This document shows positions 1 through 7,616 of a stretch of 18,721 bases of DNA, piece by piece. Source of the DNA: Fibrobacter sp. UBA4373 (lineage in GTDB: Bacteria; Fibrobacterota; Fibrobacteria; Fibrobacterales; Fibrobacteraceae); contig DGSB01000042.1 of NCBI GenBank assembly GCA_002390045.1, positions 277 to 18,997 on the forward strand. The letters run 5' to 3'. Below the pieces are notes generated by a model. The model did no database searches and had not been told where the DNA came from. It saw only the letters and a list, made by a program, of their open reading frames with translations. Every line of letters starts with the position of its first letter. The stretch's first letter is position 1. A program made the position numbers and the translations under genes.

Positions 1-204
1 ACCTTCTGCCCCCACTGCGGGAGCGATTCGGAAACAGGTTGGAAGGAAGGCGCGGAGTCCGCGGACCTGGAACTTCCCGATTACGATGAAATCGTCGAGA
101 ATGAATTTGGCCAAAAGAAAAAAAGTTCTTCTCGGATTGCGTCGGCAATTATCGGCGGAATTTTAGCCGTCGTTTTGTTAATCGTGTTTACCGGGATCGT
201 CTAA
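1..204 (+). CDS. Zinc-ribbon, C-terminally membrane-anchored small protein (5' partial)
   Basis: Frame 1 is open from the window edge to a TAA at 202-204, leaving 67 residues and no start. The first residues hold a CPHC pair (FCPHCGSD), as in one half of a zinc ribbon; a second Cys pair would lie upstream if the fold is complete. An acidic stretch follows (LPDYDEIVENEFG), then a basic KKKSSSR stop-transfer-like segment and a hydrophobic helix (about residues 46-66: IASAIIGGILAVVLLIVF). This predicts a tail-anchored protein with its ribbon in the cytoplasm. Small proteins with a CPHCGS ribbon followed by an acidic NEFG stretch are known as uncharacterised zinc-ribbon proteins in several phyla; the resemblance is from memory. 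Function unknown. It converges on the hybrid kinase gene. Confidence 0.75.
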   Translation, partial: TFCPHCGSDSETGWKEGAESADLELPDYDEIVENEFGQKKKSSSRIASAIIGGILAVVLLIVFTGIV

Positions 205-231
205 ACACGAAATTTCATTCTATTTGAGCGT

Positions 232-256
232 AAAGGCGCATTAGAGCGTCTTTTTT
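232..256 (+). terminator. Intrinsic terminator between convergent genes, overlapping the kinase 3' end
   Basis: AAAGGCGC (232-239) pairs with GCGTCTTT (246-253) around the loop ATTAGA, with one G-U wobble, and runs into TTTTTT (251-256). It lies 27 bases after the stop of the zinc-ribbon gene and fits a terminator for the plus strand. The second arm and loop contain the stop and last codons of the minus-strand kinase. On the minus strand the arm is followed only by TTTACG, so termination in that direction would be weaker. Confidence 0.65.
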
Positions 257-3200
257 AATTCGGCAACTACAGATTCCGCCGTTTCAAAATCAAAGTCTTC
301 AACCGCTTTTTTCAGCTGTTTAATCCACTCCATTCGGCATTCATCATACCGGATGTGTTCAATGAGCTGTAGAGCGGCTCGGCAACCGGCAGGAACCGCA
401 TCATGGATCGGCCGTTCAATGGTTTCAAGCATCTTGGAAAGCTTCGTCATCGCTTCCGGATCTTCTACAAGAGCTTCTTCCCGTTCCCCAAGGACTTCTG
501 CAGCCAGCGGAATCGATTTGCATAGACGTTCGATGAGCTTTTGCAGACGATCATTTAACTTTGTCCATGGAATCAGCGGAATCTCTTCCTGGTTCGAAGA
601 AAGCGTGTATTCAAGCTTTGCAAATTTTTCTTGCAAAGGTGCACAACCGATGGTTCCCAAAATACCCTTCAAGGTATGAGCCATTCGCGATGCCGCCACG
701 TAATCCTTATTTTGAACCATTTCCTGTATTTTGGGAACGAAACCGTTAAAATCCTCTACAAACCGACGAATGACTTTAAAGTAGATGGATTTGCTCCCTG
801 CCGATCGGTAAAGGCCCAGTTCGGCGTCAAAATCCGGAATTTTATCGAAAATGGAGAGGAACGGATCCTTGATCGCAGCGACTTCCACAGGATTCAATTC
901 CGAGGATTCCTTTGAAGATTCCTGTTCGAGCCAATGGGAAAGTTCCTGGTAAAACTCTTCAGGATCAATCGGCTTTGTAATGTGAGCGTTTAGACCTGCA
1001 GCAAGGCTCTTTTCCTTGTCTCCGCGGAGAGCTCTGGCACTCATGGCGATAATCGGGAGAGCTTTTTTCAGGGGATCTTCCATAGCGCGAATTTGTCTGG
1101 TAGCTTCAAAGCCATCCATCACTGGCATTTGTAAATCCATTAAGATAAGAGCGTAGGAATTTTTCTTGACCGCTTCGACGCCTTCTGCGCCGTTATTTGC
1201 CACATCGATATTTAAGCCAACGCGGTTTAAGAGTTCAATGGCCAATTCCTGATTCAACGCATTGTCTTCCACAAGCAAGACCTTCGCCGGCTTGAACCGG
1301 TAAACGTTTTGTTTCTGAGGCTTACGCGTCTTGCTTTCTTCGATAACTCGGAAGCCCAAGGCTTCTTCCAATGTTTTTTGCAAATCTTCGAGCAAGAATG
1401 GTTTTGGCAAATAACGTTTGAAGCCGTTTTCGATAGCATCCTTTAAATGGGCTTCGTCGTTTAATTTGGAAATGGCAACAAGCGGTGGCACCTTTTGGCC
1501 TGAATTTTGCATTTGCTTTGCGAGCTTTAACGCTCCCATTTCTGAAAGCGTCCAAGCTAAAACGATCCCATCATATGGCGTTTCCGCATTGGACTCAAAC
1601 CGTGCGTACGCTTCTTCAGCAGAGTTGGCAAAATCCGCCTGCACATGCATGGCTGCTGCCATTTTTCGGAGGATTTCTTGGGATGCCTTGTTGCTTTCGG
1701 CAAAAAGAATCCGTTTGTTTTCGAGCGGAGTGCGGCCTTTGGATATCGGGCGATCGACCACATCGAAATCAACAGTGAAATAAAATTCACTTCCCTGGTT
1801 GACTTGACTCTTGACTTGAAGTTCCCCACCCATCAGCTCTACAAGAGAATGCGAAATGGCAAGTCCCAAACCGGTTCCGCCATATTTACGGGTCGTAGAT
1901 CCGTCTGCCTGCGCAAACATTTTGAAAAGTTTTCCGGCCTGTTCTTCGGTCATGCCAATGCCCGAGTCGACAACGCTCGTGTAAATCGTCGCCTTGGAAT
2001 TTTCAAGTTTCTTCAATTCCATCTTCAGCACGACCTGGCCTTTTTCCGTAAACTTTTCGGCATTGTTGATCAGGTTCGTTAAAATTTGCGAAAGGTGCAG
2101 CGGATCGCCAAAAACACGTTCCGGAATTCGAGAATCGATATCGGCCAAAAGTTCTATCGGCTTTCCGGCAATGCGAACGACAGCAATCGAAAGTACGTTC
2201 GAAACGCATTCGCGAATGGCAAATGGAATATGTTCGATTTCTTGCTTCTTCGCTTCAATCTTTGAATAATCCAAAATGTTGTTGATAATGCCCAGCAAGG
2301 ATTTTGCCGCATACGAAATGCGATCGATATAATGTTCTTGCCGCGGAGAAAGATCCGTCGAAAGAGCCAAATCCGACATTCCGATAATGGCGTTCATCGG
2401 GGTTCGAATTTCATGGCTCATATTGGCAAGGAATTCACTCTTTGCCTTCGTCGCATCCTTCGCTTCCTGTTCAGCCTTAATAATCGGCGTAATATCCGTA
2501 ATGAAGAAAAGGTATCCAATGCTGCTCGAATCTTTGGACAGAAGGACAGAACCTTGCCCACGGCACCAAATGACCCGCCCATCGTGCAAAGGAAGTTCAA
2601 AATTTGCAGACCAGCGCGAGCCACTTTCCAAAGCCGAAATCGGCATATCCAAAATTTTTTGCGGAACGCCGAAATCCGTCATTTCGTCGTAAGGCTTACC
2701 GATCAAAGTTGCAGGATCAATCCCTAAAATATCCCCGATGCGGTTGGATACGTATGAAATTTTCAGTTCACTGTCAAAAATGATAATCGTATTTTGGGAC
2801 GACGCCATGATGGAATCCAAAATGGAATCCTTACGCACCGCAGACGTTTCATCCGATACAAGAAACAGGTAGCGAACCGAAGCGTCATCTTCAATCAAAA
2901 GATTAAAGGAAATGTTCCACCAGACGATACTCCCGTCTTTTTGCTGCACCACGATTTGCGTCTGTCCAATTTCGCTTGTCTGCGGAGCCGCAGTCCGTTG
3001 GGCATTCAAGACAAAATCCTTGAATTCAGGGTTCGGAATGATTTCCCAAAGATTTTTTCCTTGTAAGCTATGCCAGTCCACATCTCCCGATGCGCTTGCG
3101 ATATTGGCACTTGCGCGCAAAACGCGGAACTGGTTGTCCGTTAAAATCAAGGAAAAATATTTACTACTGAGAATCGCATCGAAAAGCGTACTGGAATTCA

Positions 3201-4185
3201 CACTGTCCGCGAGATCCTTGGAAATCATGCGCCGAAAAAGAATTTTGCTCGTAATTGACGCCACGACAAGGAGAATCAAAACGCACGCTCCCGCAAACAC
3301 CATAAAGTTCCAGCTTTTTTCCCTTAATAAAGCAGCGGTCTTATTTTGCGGGACAATGTAGACCAGATGGAGCGGCAATTTATTCAAAGGAGCAATCATT
3401 GCCGTATATCTTTTACTTTGTGCATCTTCAAATTCAAAACTAAAAACAGCCGAGCTTTCGATGGAATCCAACGAATAATGCTTTTTTGCCGGTTCAAAAA
3501 TGGAATAGATGCTGTCGAGAGTAATTTCTCCAAGACTCGTCTGGTATGGGAAATAAGTGTAAACGCTGTCGGATTCGCTATTGACAAGCATTGTAATTCC
3601 ACCGCTTTCCTTGGAAAGGGCAGAAAGAGAAGAACGGAAATCGTTTACATCGATATCTTCTGCGATAACGCCTTGAATGCGTTTGCGAGTTTTCCAAATC
3701 GGAAGCGAAATAGTGAGAACCCGTTTTTCGGCTCCATAATTGATCGTGGGGCCGGAATAGGCAAGACCTTTATTGCGGCTCGGTTCCAAGTACCAGGATT
3801 TGGTTCGATATTCAAAATGGTCCGGATCCCTTTTCAAATTGCGCGCACTTACATAAGAACCATCGGCTCCCCCGTAGTATATGTCAACGACCTTGTTCTT
3901 TTTTTGTTCAGCCGAAAGGACCGAACGCAAATTGGACGGTAATTTGTATGCAATTTTCCCATGAAATTTTTGAAAAGGTTCTGTATAATAATGAATGCGC
4001 TGTTCAAAGAGCTGGGAAACACGCTGCAACGTCTTGCTGGATTCCGTATAAGCCGTCTTGTATAAAAAAGACCGCATGTATGTCGTAAACGCGATGAAAC
4101 AAAGAATCATCGCAATGAGCATGGGAAGCGAATACACCCAAATGATGCGGGAGCCAAGTTCCCGCTTGGTCTTACCATTTATCAT
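241..4185 (-). CDS. Hybrid sensor histidine kinase (dCache-PAS-PAS-HisKA-HATPase-REC-REC-Hpt)
   Basis: Inner-membrane sensor kinase of 1314 aa from ATG 4185. A TTG one codon upstream is in frame, but the ATG shares its A with the TGA of the preceding gene and is preferred. In order (numbering from the TTG): TM helix 15-37; periplasmic dCache-like region about 40-285; TM helix 294-315; PAS about 331-450; PAS about 455-570; HisKA with SHEIRTP and phospho-His 592; HATPase with N box NLINNAEKF, G1 DSGIGM (741-746) and G2 GGTGLGLAI (770-778); receiver 1 (826-940); receiver 2 (968-1085) with E974/D975, phospho-Asp 1018, S1050 and K1072; Hpt domain with His 1171 in AHTLKG; and a helical tail ending in a FDFETA motif. 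Receiver 1 has Ala (A878) where the phospho-acceptor Asp should be. The layout suits a phosphorelay from His 592 to Asp 1018 to His 1171, with the HD-GYP receiver upstream as a likely target. The ligand is not predictable. Confidence 0.93.
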   Translation of the reverse strand: MINGKTKRELGSRIIWVYSLPMLIAMILCFIAFTTYMRSFLYKTAYTESSKTLQRVSQLFEQRIHYYTEPFQKFHGKIAYKLPSNLRSVLSAEQKKNKVVDIYYGGADGSYVSARNLKRDPDHFEYRTKSWYLEPSRNKGLAYSGPTINYGAEKRVLTISLPIWKTRKRIQGVIAEDIDVNDFRSSLSALSKESGGITMLVNSESDSVYTYFPYQTSLGEITLDSIYSIFEPAKKHYSLDSIESSAVFSFEFEDAQSKRYTAMIAPLNKLPLHLVYIVPQNKTAALLREKSWNFMVFAGACVLILLVVASITSKILFRRMISKDLADSVNSSTLFDAILSSKYFSLILTDNQFRVLRASANIASASGDVDWHSLQGKNLWEIIPNPEFKDFVLNAQRTAAPQTSEIGQTQIVVQQKDGSIVWWNISFNLLIEDDASVRYLFLVSDETSAVRKDSILDSIMASSQNTIIIFDSELKISYVSNRIGDILGIDPATLIGKPYDEMTDFGVPQKILDMPISALESGSRWSANFELPLHDGRVIWCRGQGSVLLSKDSSSIGYLFFITDITPIIKAEQEAKDATKAKSEFLANMSHEIRTPMNAIIGMSDLALSTDLSPRQEHYIDRISYAAKSLLGIINNILDYSKIEAKKQEIEHIPFAIRECVSNVLSIAVVRIAGKPIELLADIDSRIPERVFGDPLHLSQILTNLINNAEKFTEKGQVVLKMELKKLENSKATIYTSVVDSGIGMTEEQAGKLFKMFAQADGSTTRKYGGTGLGLAISHSLVELMGGELQVKSQVNQGSEFYFTVDFDVVDRPISKGRTPLENKRILFAESNKASQEILRKMAAAMHVQADFANSAEEAYARFESNAETPYDGIVLAWTLSEMGALKLAKQMQNSGQKVPPLVAISKLNDEAHLKDAIENGFKRYLPKPFLLEDLQKTLEEALGFRVIEESKTRKPQKQNVYRFKPAKVLLVEDNALNQELAIELLNRVGLNIDVANNGAEGVEAVKKNSYALILMDLQMPVMDGFEATRQIRAMEDPLKKALPIIAMSARALRGDKEKSLAAGLNAHITKPIDPEEFYQELSHWLEQESSKESSELNPVEVAAIKDPFLSIFDKIPDFDAELGLYRSAGSKSIYFKVIRRFVEDFNGFVPKIQEMVQNKDYVAASRMAHTLKGILGTIGCAPLQEKFAKLEYTLSSNQEEIPLIPWTKLNDRLQKLIERLCKSIPLAAEVLGEREEALVEDPEAMTKLSKMLETIERPIHDAVPAGCRAALQLIEHIRYDECRMEWIKQLKKAVEDFDFETAESVVAELKKTL

Positions 4186-5270
4186 CAATCACCGAAGCCC
4201 TTATAGATTTCGGGAAGCTCGTCAGCAAAGGTCTCGAACGCTTTTACAACATCCGGGTCAAAATGTTTTCCAGCCCCTTCACGGATAATCCGAATCGACT
4301 CCAAATGTGGAATCGCATCCTTGTAAACGCGTTTCGATACCAAAGCATCGTAAACATCTGCGACAGCCATAATGCGCGCGCAAAGAGGAATATCTGTTCC
4401 AGAAAGACCGGAAGGATACCCCGTTCCATCCCATTTTTCATGATGGTACTTCGCGATATTGGCAGCGATAATTACCATCGGATTGTTGTTCAGTTCTTGT
4501 GTTGCGGAAAGAAGCACCTGATAGCCTAAAATCGTATGCTTCTTCATTTGTTCGCGTTCTTCCGCAGTCAAAGGTCCCGGCTTCCGCAAAATACCATCGG
4601 TAATTCCGACTTTTCCGATATCGTGCAAAGGAGCCGCGACAGCATATTCTTCGACAATTTCTTCATTGGGAAGTTCTTTTTTGAACTTGTCCATTTGACT
4701 CATGGCGTGCGCCAATTTCCGCACGATCACCTGAGTTCTACGCAAATGGGTTCCCGTTTCATTATCACGGAATTCCGCAAGAGCCCCGAGACTCGTCAGC
4801 ATGACCTGCAAAGTCTTTTGCAGATCCTTCGTTTTTTGCGATAGTTCATTTGTACGTTCTGCAACTAGATCCGTCAAATGATCTCGATAAAATTTGCGTT
4901 CTAGCTGATTGCGAATCCGTAATTTCAGAAGCCCTTGATTAAAAGGCTTCGCAATATAATCATCTGCGCCGAGGGAAAGTCCCTTCATCTCGCTTTCGCT
5001 TTCCGCTTGAGCCGTCAAGAATATGACGGGAACGTTTTGACAGCCCGGAATTTTACGAAGCCTACGAAAAGTCTCGTAGCCATCCATTTCGGGCATCATC
5101 ACGTCGAGAAGAATCAAGTCTGGAACGCTGCGTTTCACCAGTTCCAGCGCGCGTTTTCCACTGAGCGCAACATGGACACTGTAGTTTTCCTGCGCAAGAG
5201 CCCCTTCCAACACCTCGATGTTCGGCTTCGTATCGTCGACGACTAAAATTTGGGGCATTCGTTCTTCCAT
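4185..5270 (-). CDS. Response regulator with HD-GYP domain (probable c-di-GMP phosphodiesterase)
   Basis: Cytoplasmic two-domain regulator of 361 aa. The N-terminal receiver (about 6-122) has the acidic pair VVDD (12-13), phospho-Asp 56 in LLDVMMP, T86 and K108 in AKPF. A coiled linker (about 128-158) leads to an HD-GYP domain with the expected ETGTH (171-175), HDIGK (216-220), HHEKWDGTGYP (276-286) and a late FDP motif (337-339). Family knowledge: HD-GYP proteins hydrolyse cyclic di-GMP at a metal centre, and all the hallmark motifs are intact, so activity is likely. The stop TGA (4187-4185) overlaps the kinase ATG as TGATG, which implies translational coupling and a shared pathway. No clear Shine-Dalgarno precedes ATG 5270. 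The in-frame ATG at 5258 (MPQILVVDD) has GGAAG five bases upstream and could be the true start. Confidence 0.94.
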   Translation of the reverse strand: MEERMPQILVVDDTKPNIEVLEGALAQENYSVHVALSGKRALELVKRSVPDLILLDVMMPEMDGYETFRRLRKIPGCQNVPVIFLTAQAESESEMKGLSLGADDYIAKPFNQGLLKLRIRNQLERKFYRDHLTDLVAERTNELSQKTKDLQKTLQVMLTSLGALAEFRDNETGTHLRRTQVIVRKLAHAMSQMDKFKKELPNEEIVEEYAVAAPLHDIGKVGITDGILRKPGPLTAEEREQMKKHTILGYQVLLSATQELNNNPMVIIAANIAKYHHEKWDGTGYPSGLSGTDIPLCARIMAVADVYDALVSKRVYKDAIPHLESIRIIREGAGKHFDPDVVKAFETFADELPEIYKGFGD

Positions 5271-5351
5271 ATAGGAATAATCTATTCTGTTTTATGAATT
5301 TTGAACAAAAAAGCAAAAAAAGATTGTTCCAACATGGAATATACGAAAAAC
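5271..5351 (-). promoter_or_regulatory. Short gap with candidate promoter for the HD-GYP/kinase operon and a weak GH5 terminator
   Basis: On the minus strand a TTGTTC (5305-5300 region) and TAGATT lie 18 bases apart just before the HD-GYP start, a moderate sigma-70-like fit. Downstream of the GH5 stop, TTCC-ATGTT-GGAA (5339-5327) followed by CAATC and seven T residues is a weak candidate terminator with only a 4-bp stem. Both calls are tentative. Confidence 0.3.
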
Positions 5352-6965
5352 TTACAGATCCTTAATGACCATAATTCCGCTACGTTCGATCTTGGGGAAC
5401 GGCTTCATTCCTTCACCGCCTTTACCCTTGTCGAGAATTTCGAGAAGTTCTCCTGTCGAAGAATAAAGATGCAATTCCCATGGGCCTGCCGGAGCATTGA
5501 AGTAGCCGGAATTCTTTTGCACATTGCGCTGGAAGCTACAGTTAAGACGATCCATTACGCTACGAGCCTGAACCAAGGAAACATCCGAAAGAGTCCAGCC
5601 GACAGCGCTTCCGCCCATGTCAAAGACCAGGACCGCATTTTCATCCGTCGGTTCCTTCATGGTGAATTTCCAACTAAAATCCTGCCAGCTTGTCGAGAGG
5701 TCCAAGAAACGGCCGTTCGCATAAGGAACATATTCGGACGTCGCTCGCTTGATATCGACATTCAAGGTGCGAGGCTTGTCTGCGCGGGCACGCATGCTGA
5801 AAACGTAAGTGATGCCATTGCGAAGCGGTAAAGACTGCTTGAACTGCAAGCTCCATGTTTCCTTTCCGGCATCGACGATCGAAAAATGCAATGTTCCATT
5901 TTGCGTATCGGCGCTGGCCTTACCGCCCCAGAAATCCGCGGTCCAGCCTTCAAGTCCATCCGAGAAGTCGCTGTTGCGGACCAAGTTACGGCCACGGTCT
6001 AAAATTCCCGTCGAAAAATCCGCATTTTGAATAAAGCTCGGGATTACGCTCGTATTCTGAATACCGAGAGGACTATCCACACAAACTTCCTTGCCCCAGC
6101 TGACAAGCGTATTATAGGAACTGTGGGTTGTCATGTCCATTTCCGGGCTATCAAAGTTGCCCGGGCCCCAGCTCCAGGCAAGCCATCCGATGTCCAAACG
6201 TTCCGCTTCCGCCATAATGAATTTATACGGAATTTCACGAGCCCCGTTGACTGCCACCGGAGCAAATTCTCCGATGATGAGCGGCAAATTCCGATTCACG
6301 GATTCCTCGAGAACGCCCGTGATGCGGGCCTGAACCGTTTCGTATCCGGTAGCCTTGGGATCGTGAAGTTCTGTCGGCCACCACATGTGGATGTCAAAAA
6401 TCAAATTATGTTCAGGATCTACCGAAAGAAGCCTTTCGCCCTGTTCCAAAATGTTCTTGGCATTCTTTCCCCAGTCATCGGCATCGATGACCAGCGGAAC
6501 GCGAATGCCCGCTGCTCGCATGCGAGTCACCGCAGAAGAATAGGCTTCAAAATATTCTTCACCGCTTACAATTTCACCACCGACTTCATTACCGATATTG
6601 ACAATGAGGTACTCCTGATGATCGTGAATCAATTGCAAGCATTCTTCGCGAGTCCAATAGTCAACGAGCTCCGGTAGACGGTTCCAATGCCCCGTGGCAT
6701 CATGCAATTCAACAAGCGGAATCATGCCATTCGAGATGCTTTCGTCAATCAAGCGGTAAAGGTCGGCAATGCGTCCATGCATATTCCAAACGATGCGAAC
6801 GCAGTTTGCGCCTGTCTTTGCAATTTCAGGAATGGATTTTCCTTCGCGGTCCGTCCAAATGAACATGTGGTTCACACCGCGCAAAACAACCTTTTCGTTA
6901 TCCTTCGTATAAAGAAAACGTCCTTGAACAAAAAATCCTGGCTTCGAATTCGTGACCTGTTCCAT
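5352..6965 (-). CDS. GH5-family glycoside hydrolase with C-terminal carbohydrate-binding-like module
   Basis: Predicted beta-glycanase of 537 aa (mannanase or endoglucanase type). The TIM-barrel catalytic domain (about 10-295) shows RGVNHMF (29-35), GANCVRIVW (52-60), VELHDATGHW (85-94), the acid/base in NIGNE (E127), a conserved His in DIHMWW (H192), the nucleophile in IGEFAP (E233) and LAWSWG. The GVNH, GANxVRIV and ELHDATG signatures resemble GH5 subfamily 8 mannanases; this comparison is from memory. A beta-sandwich region (about 326-468, NLVRNSDFSDGLEGW...) resembles CBM4/9-type modules. The last ~50 residues (WELHLYSSTGELLEIL...SGIMVIKDL) resemble a type IX secretion sorting domain. The start is firm: an in-frame TGA lies at 6977-6975 and an AAGGA ribosome site five bases before the ATG. 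Even so, no signal peptide is present. It stands alone behind a terminator (7013-7051). Substrate is not certain. Confidence 0.88.
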   Translation of the reverse strand: MEQVTNSKPGFFVQGRFLYTKDNEKVVLRGVNHMFIWTDREGKSIPEIAKTGANCVRIVWNMHGRIADLYRLIDESISNGMIPLVELHDATGHWNRLPELVDYWTREECLQLIHDHQEYLIVNIGNEVGGEIVSGEEYFEAYSSAVTRMRAAGIRVPLVIDADDWGKNAKNILEQGERLLSVDPEHNLIFDIHMWWPTELHDPKATGYETVQARITGVLEESVNRNLPLIIGEFAPVAVNGAREIPYKFIMAEAERLDIGWLAWSWGPGNFDSPEMDMTTHSSYNTLVSWGKEVCVDSPLGIQNTSVIPSFIQNADFSTGILDRGRNLVRNSDFSDGLEGWTADFWGGKASADTQNGTLHFSIVDAGKETWSLQFKQSLPLRNGITYVFSMRARADKPRTLNVDIKRATSEYVPYANGRFLDLSTSWQDFSWKFTMKEPTDENAVLVFDMGGSAVGWTLSDVSLVQARSVMDRLNCSFQRNVQKNSGYFNAPAGPWELHLYSSTGELLEILDKGKGGEGMKPFPKIERSGIMVIKDL

Positions 6966-7012
6966 TTGAATCCTTCAAAAAAGAAAATTTGGACTACCCT
7001 ATTCAAAATAAG

Positions 7013-7051
7013 AAAAAAATAAAAGGCTCGGTAAGCTTTACCGAACCTTTT
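7013..7051 (-). terminator. Strong intrinsic terminator after the lipoprotein gene
   Basis: Arms AAAAGGCTCGGTAA (7021-7034) and TTACCGAACCTTTT (7038-7051) pair over 14 positions with one C/A mismatch around a 3-base loop. On the minus strand the hairpin is followed by ATTTTTTTC. It lies 26 bases beyond the lipoprotein stop and about 50 bases before the GH5 start, so the GH5 gene probably has its own promoter. Confidence 0.85.
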
Positions 7052-7076
7052 ATGCAAAACTGAATAAAAGCTTAGA

Positions 7077-7523
7077 TTAGTACTGCGCCTGCGTGTCGAA
7101 AGCGTACTTTTCCTTGTAGTAGCTGAGCATTTCGTCTGCATTGCGGAACGCTCCCTGACGAACGGCATTGCGCACTTCCGGATCGGTGCGGACCATCTTA
7201 CGAAGACGCGTATCCACATCGCGGAAGAAAAGATCGTTGGAAGCTTGATCAATCTGGTGCTGATTGTAATTCATGTGATAACGACGTTCGAGCATCTGGA
7301 AAAGTTCCGTTTGGCATTGATTTTCCGGAGGGTTCTTTTCAAGAATCGGTTCGTAGCACTGAGAAATGTAGGACTTTTTCAAGTCCACAATCATATTGTC
7401 AATTTTAGGGATATTGCGGCTGGAATCGTGGTGAGTCGCTACTTTTGCTGTCGGCATCCGAGTCGAAGAGCAAGCTGCAAGAATCATTGCAAAACCTGCA
7501 ACAGCGAGAAAACGAATTGTCAT
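7077..7523 (-). CDS. Small lipoprotein of unknown function
   Basis: 148 aa from ATG 7523. The start is chosen because GAGGAG lies five bases before it; the longer reading from GTG 7544 would place that ribosome site inside the coding sequence. MTIRFLAVAGFAMILAAC is a lipoprotein signal with lipobox LAAC and acylated Cys 18; the next residues are SS, so an outer-membrane destination is likely by the usual +2 rule. The mature part is hydrophilic and mostly helical, with two further Cys (in QCYEP and NQCQTE, 13 residues apart) that could form a disulfide, and several charged Arg/Asp/Lys segments (DVDTRLRKMVRTDPEV). No known family recognised. It sits 88 bases beyond the M23 gene and ends at a strong terminator. 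Confidence 0.85.
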   Translation of the reverse strand: MTIRFLAVAGFAMILAACSSTRMPTAKVATHHDSSRNIPKIDNMIVDLKKSYISQCYEPILEKNPPENQCQTELFQMLERRYHMNYNQHQIDQASNDLFFRDVDTRLRKMVRTDPEVRNAVRQGAFRNADEMLSYYKEKYAFDTQAQY

Positions 7524-7578
7524 GGGAACTCCTCTTTTAAACACCTACCCAGCCGTGCATAAAATTACCAAATTTCGC

Positions 7579-7616
7579 CAAAAAAGTAAGGGCTAATTTG
7601 TAACATTTCACTTACT
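7579..7616 (-). terminator. Weak candidate terminator at the end of the M23 gene
   Basis: On the minus strand AGTAAG (7616-7611), which contains the TAA stop, pairs with CTTACT (7590-7585) and is followed by a T-run. The stem is six A/T-rich pairs and the loop is 20 bases, so it may not work. Without it the downstream lipoprotein could be co-transcribed. Confidence 0.3.

Noticed and set aside
3346..3942. Plus-strand open frame of 198 codons inside the kinase gene
   Set aside because: It lies opposite the conserved kinase sensor region and shows no domain or start signal.
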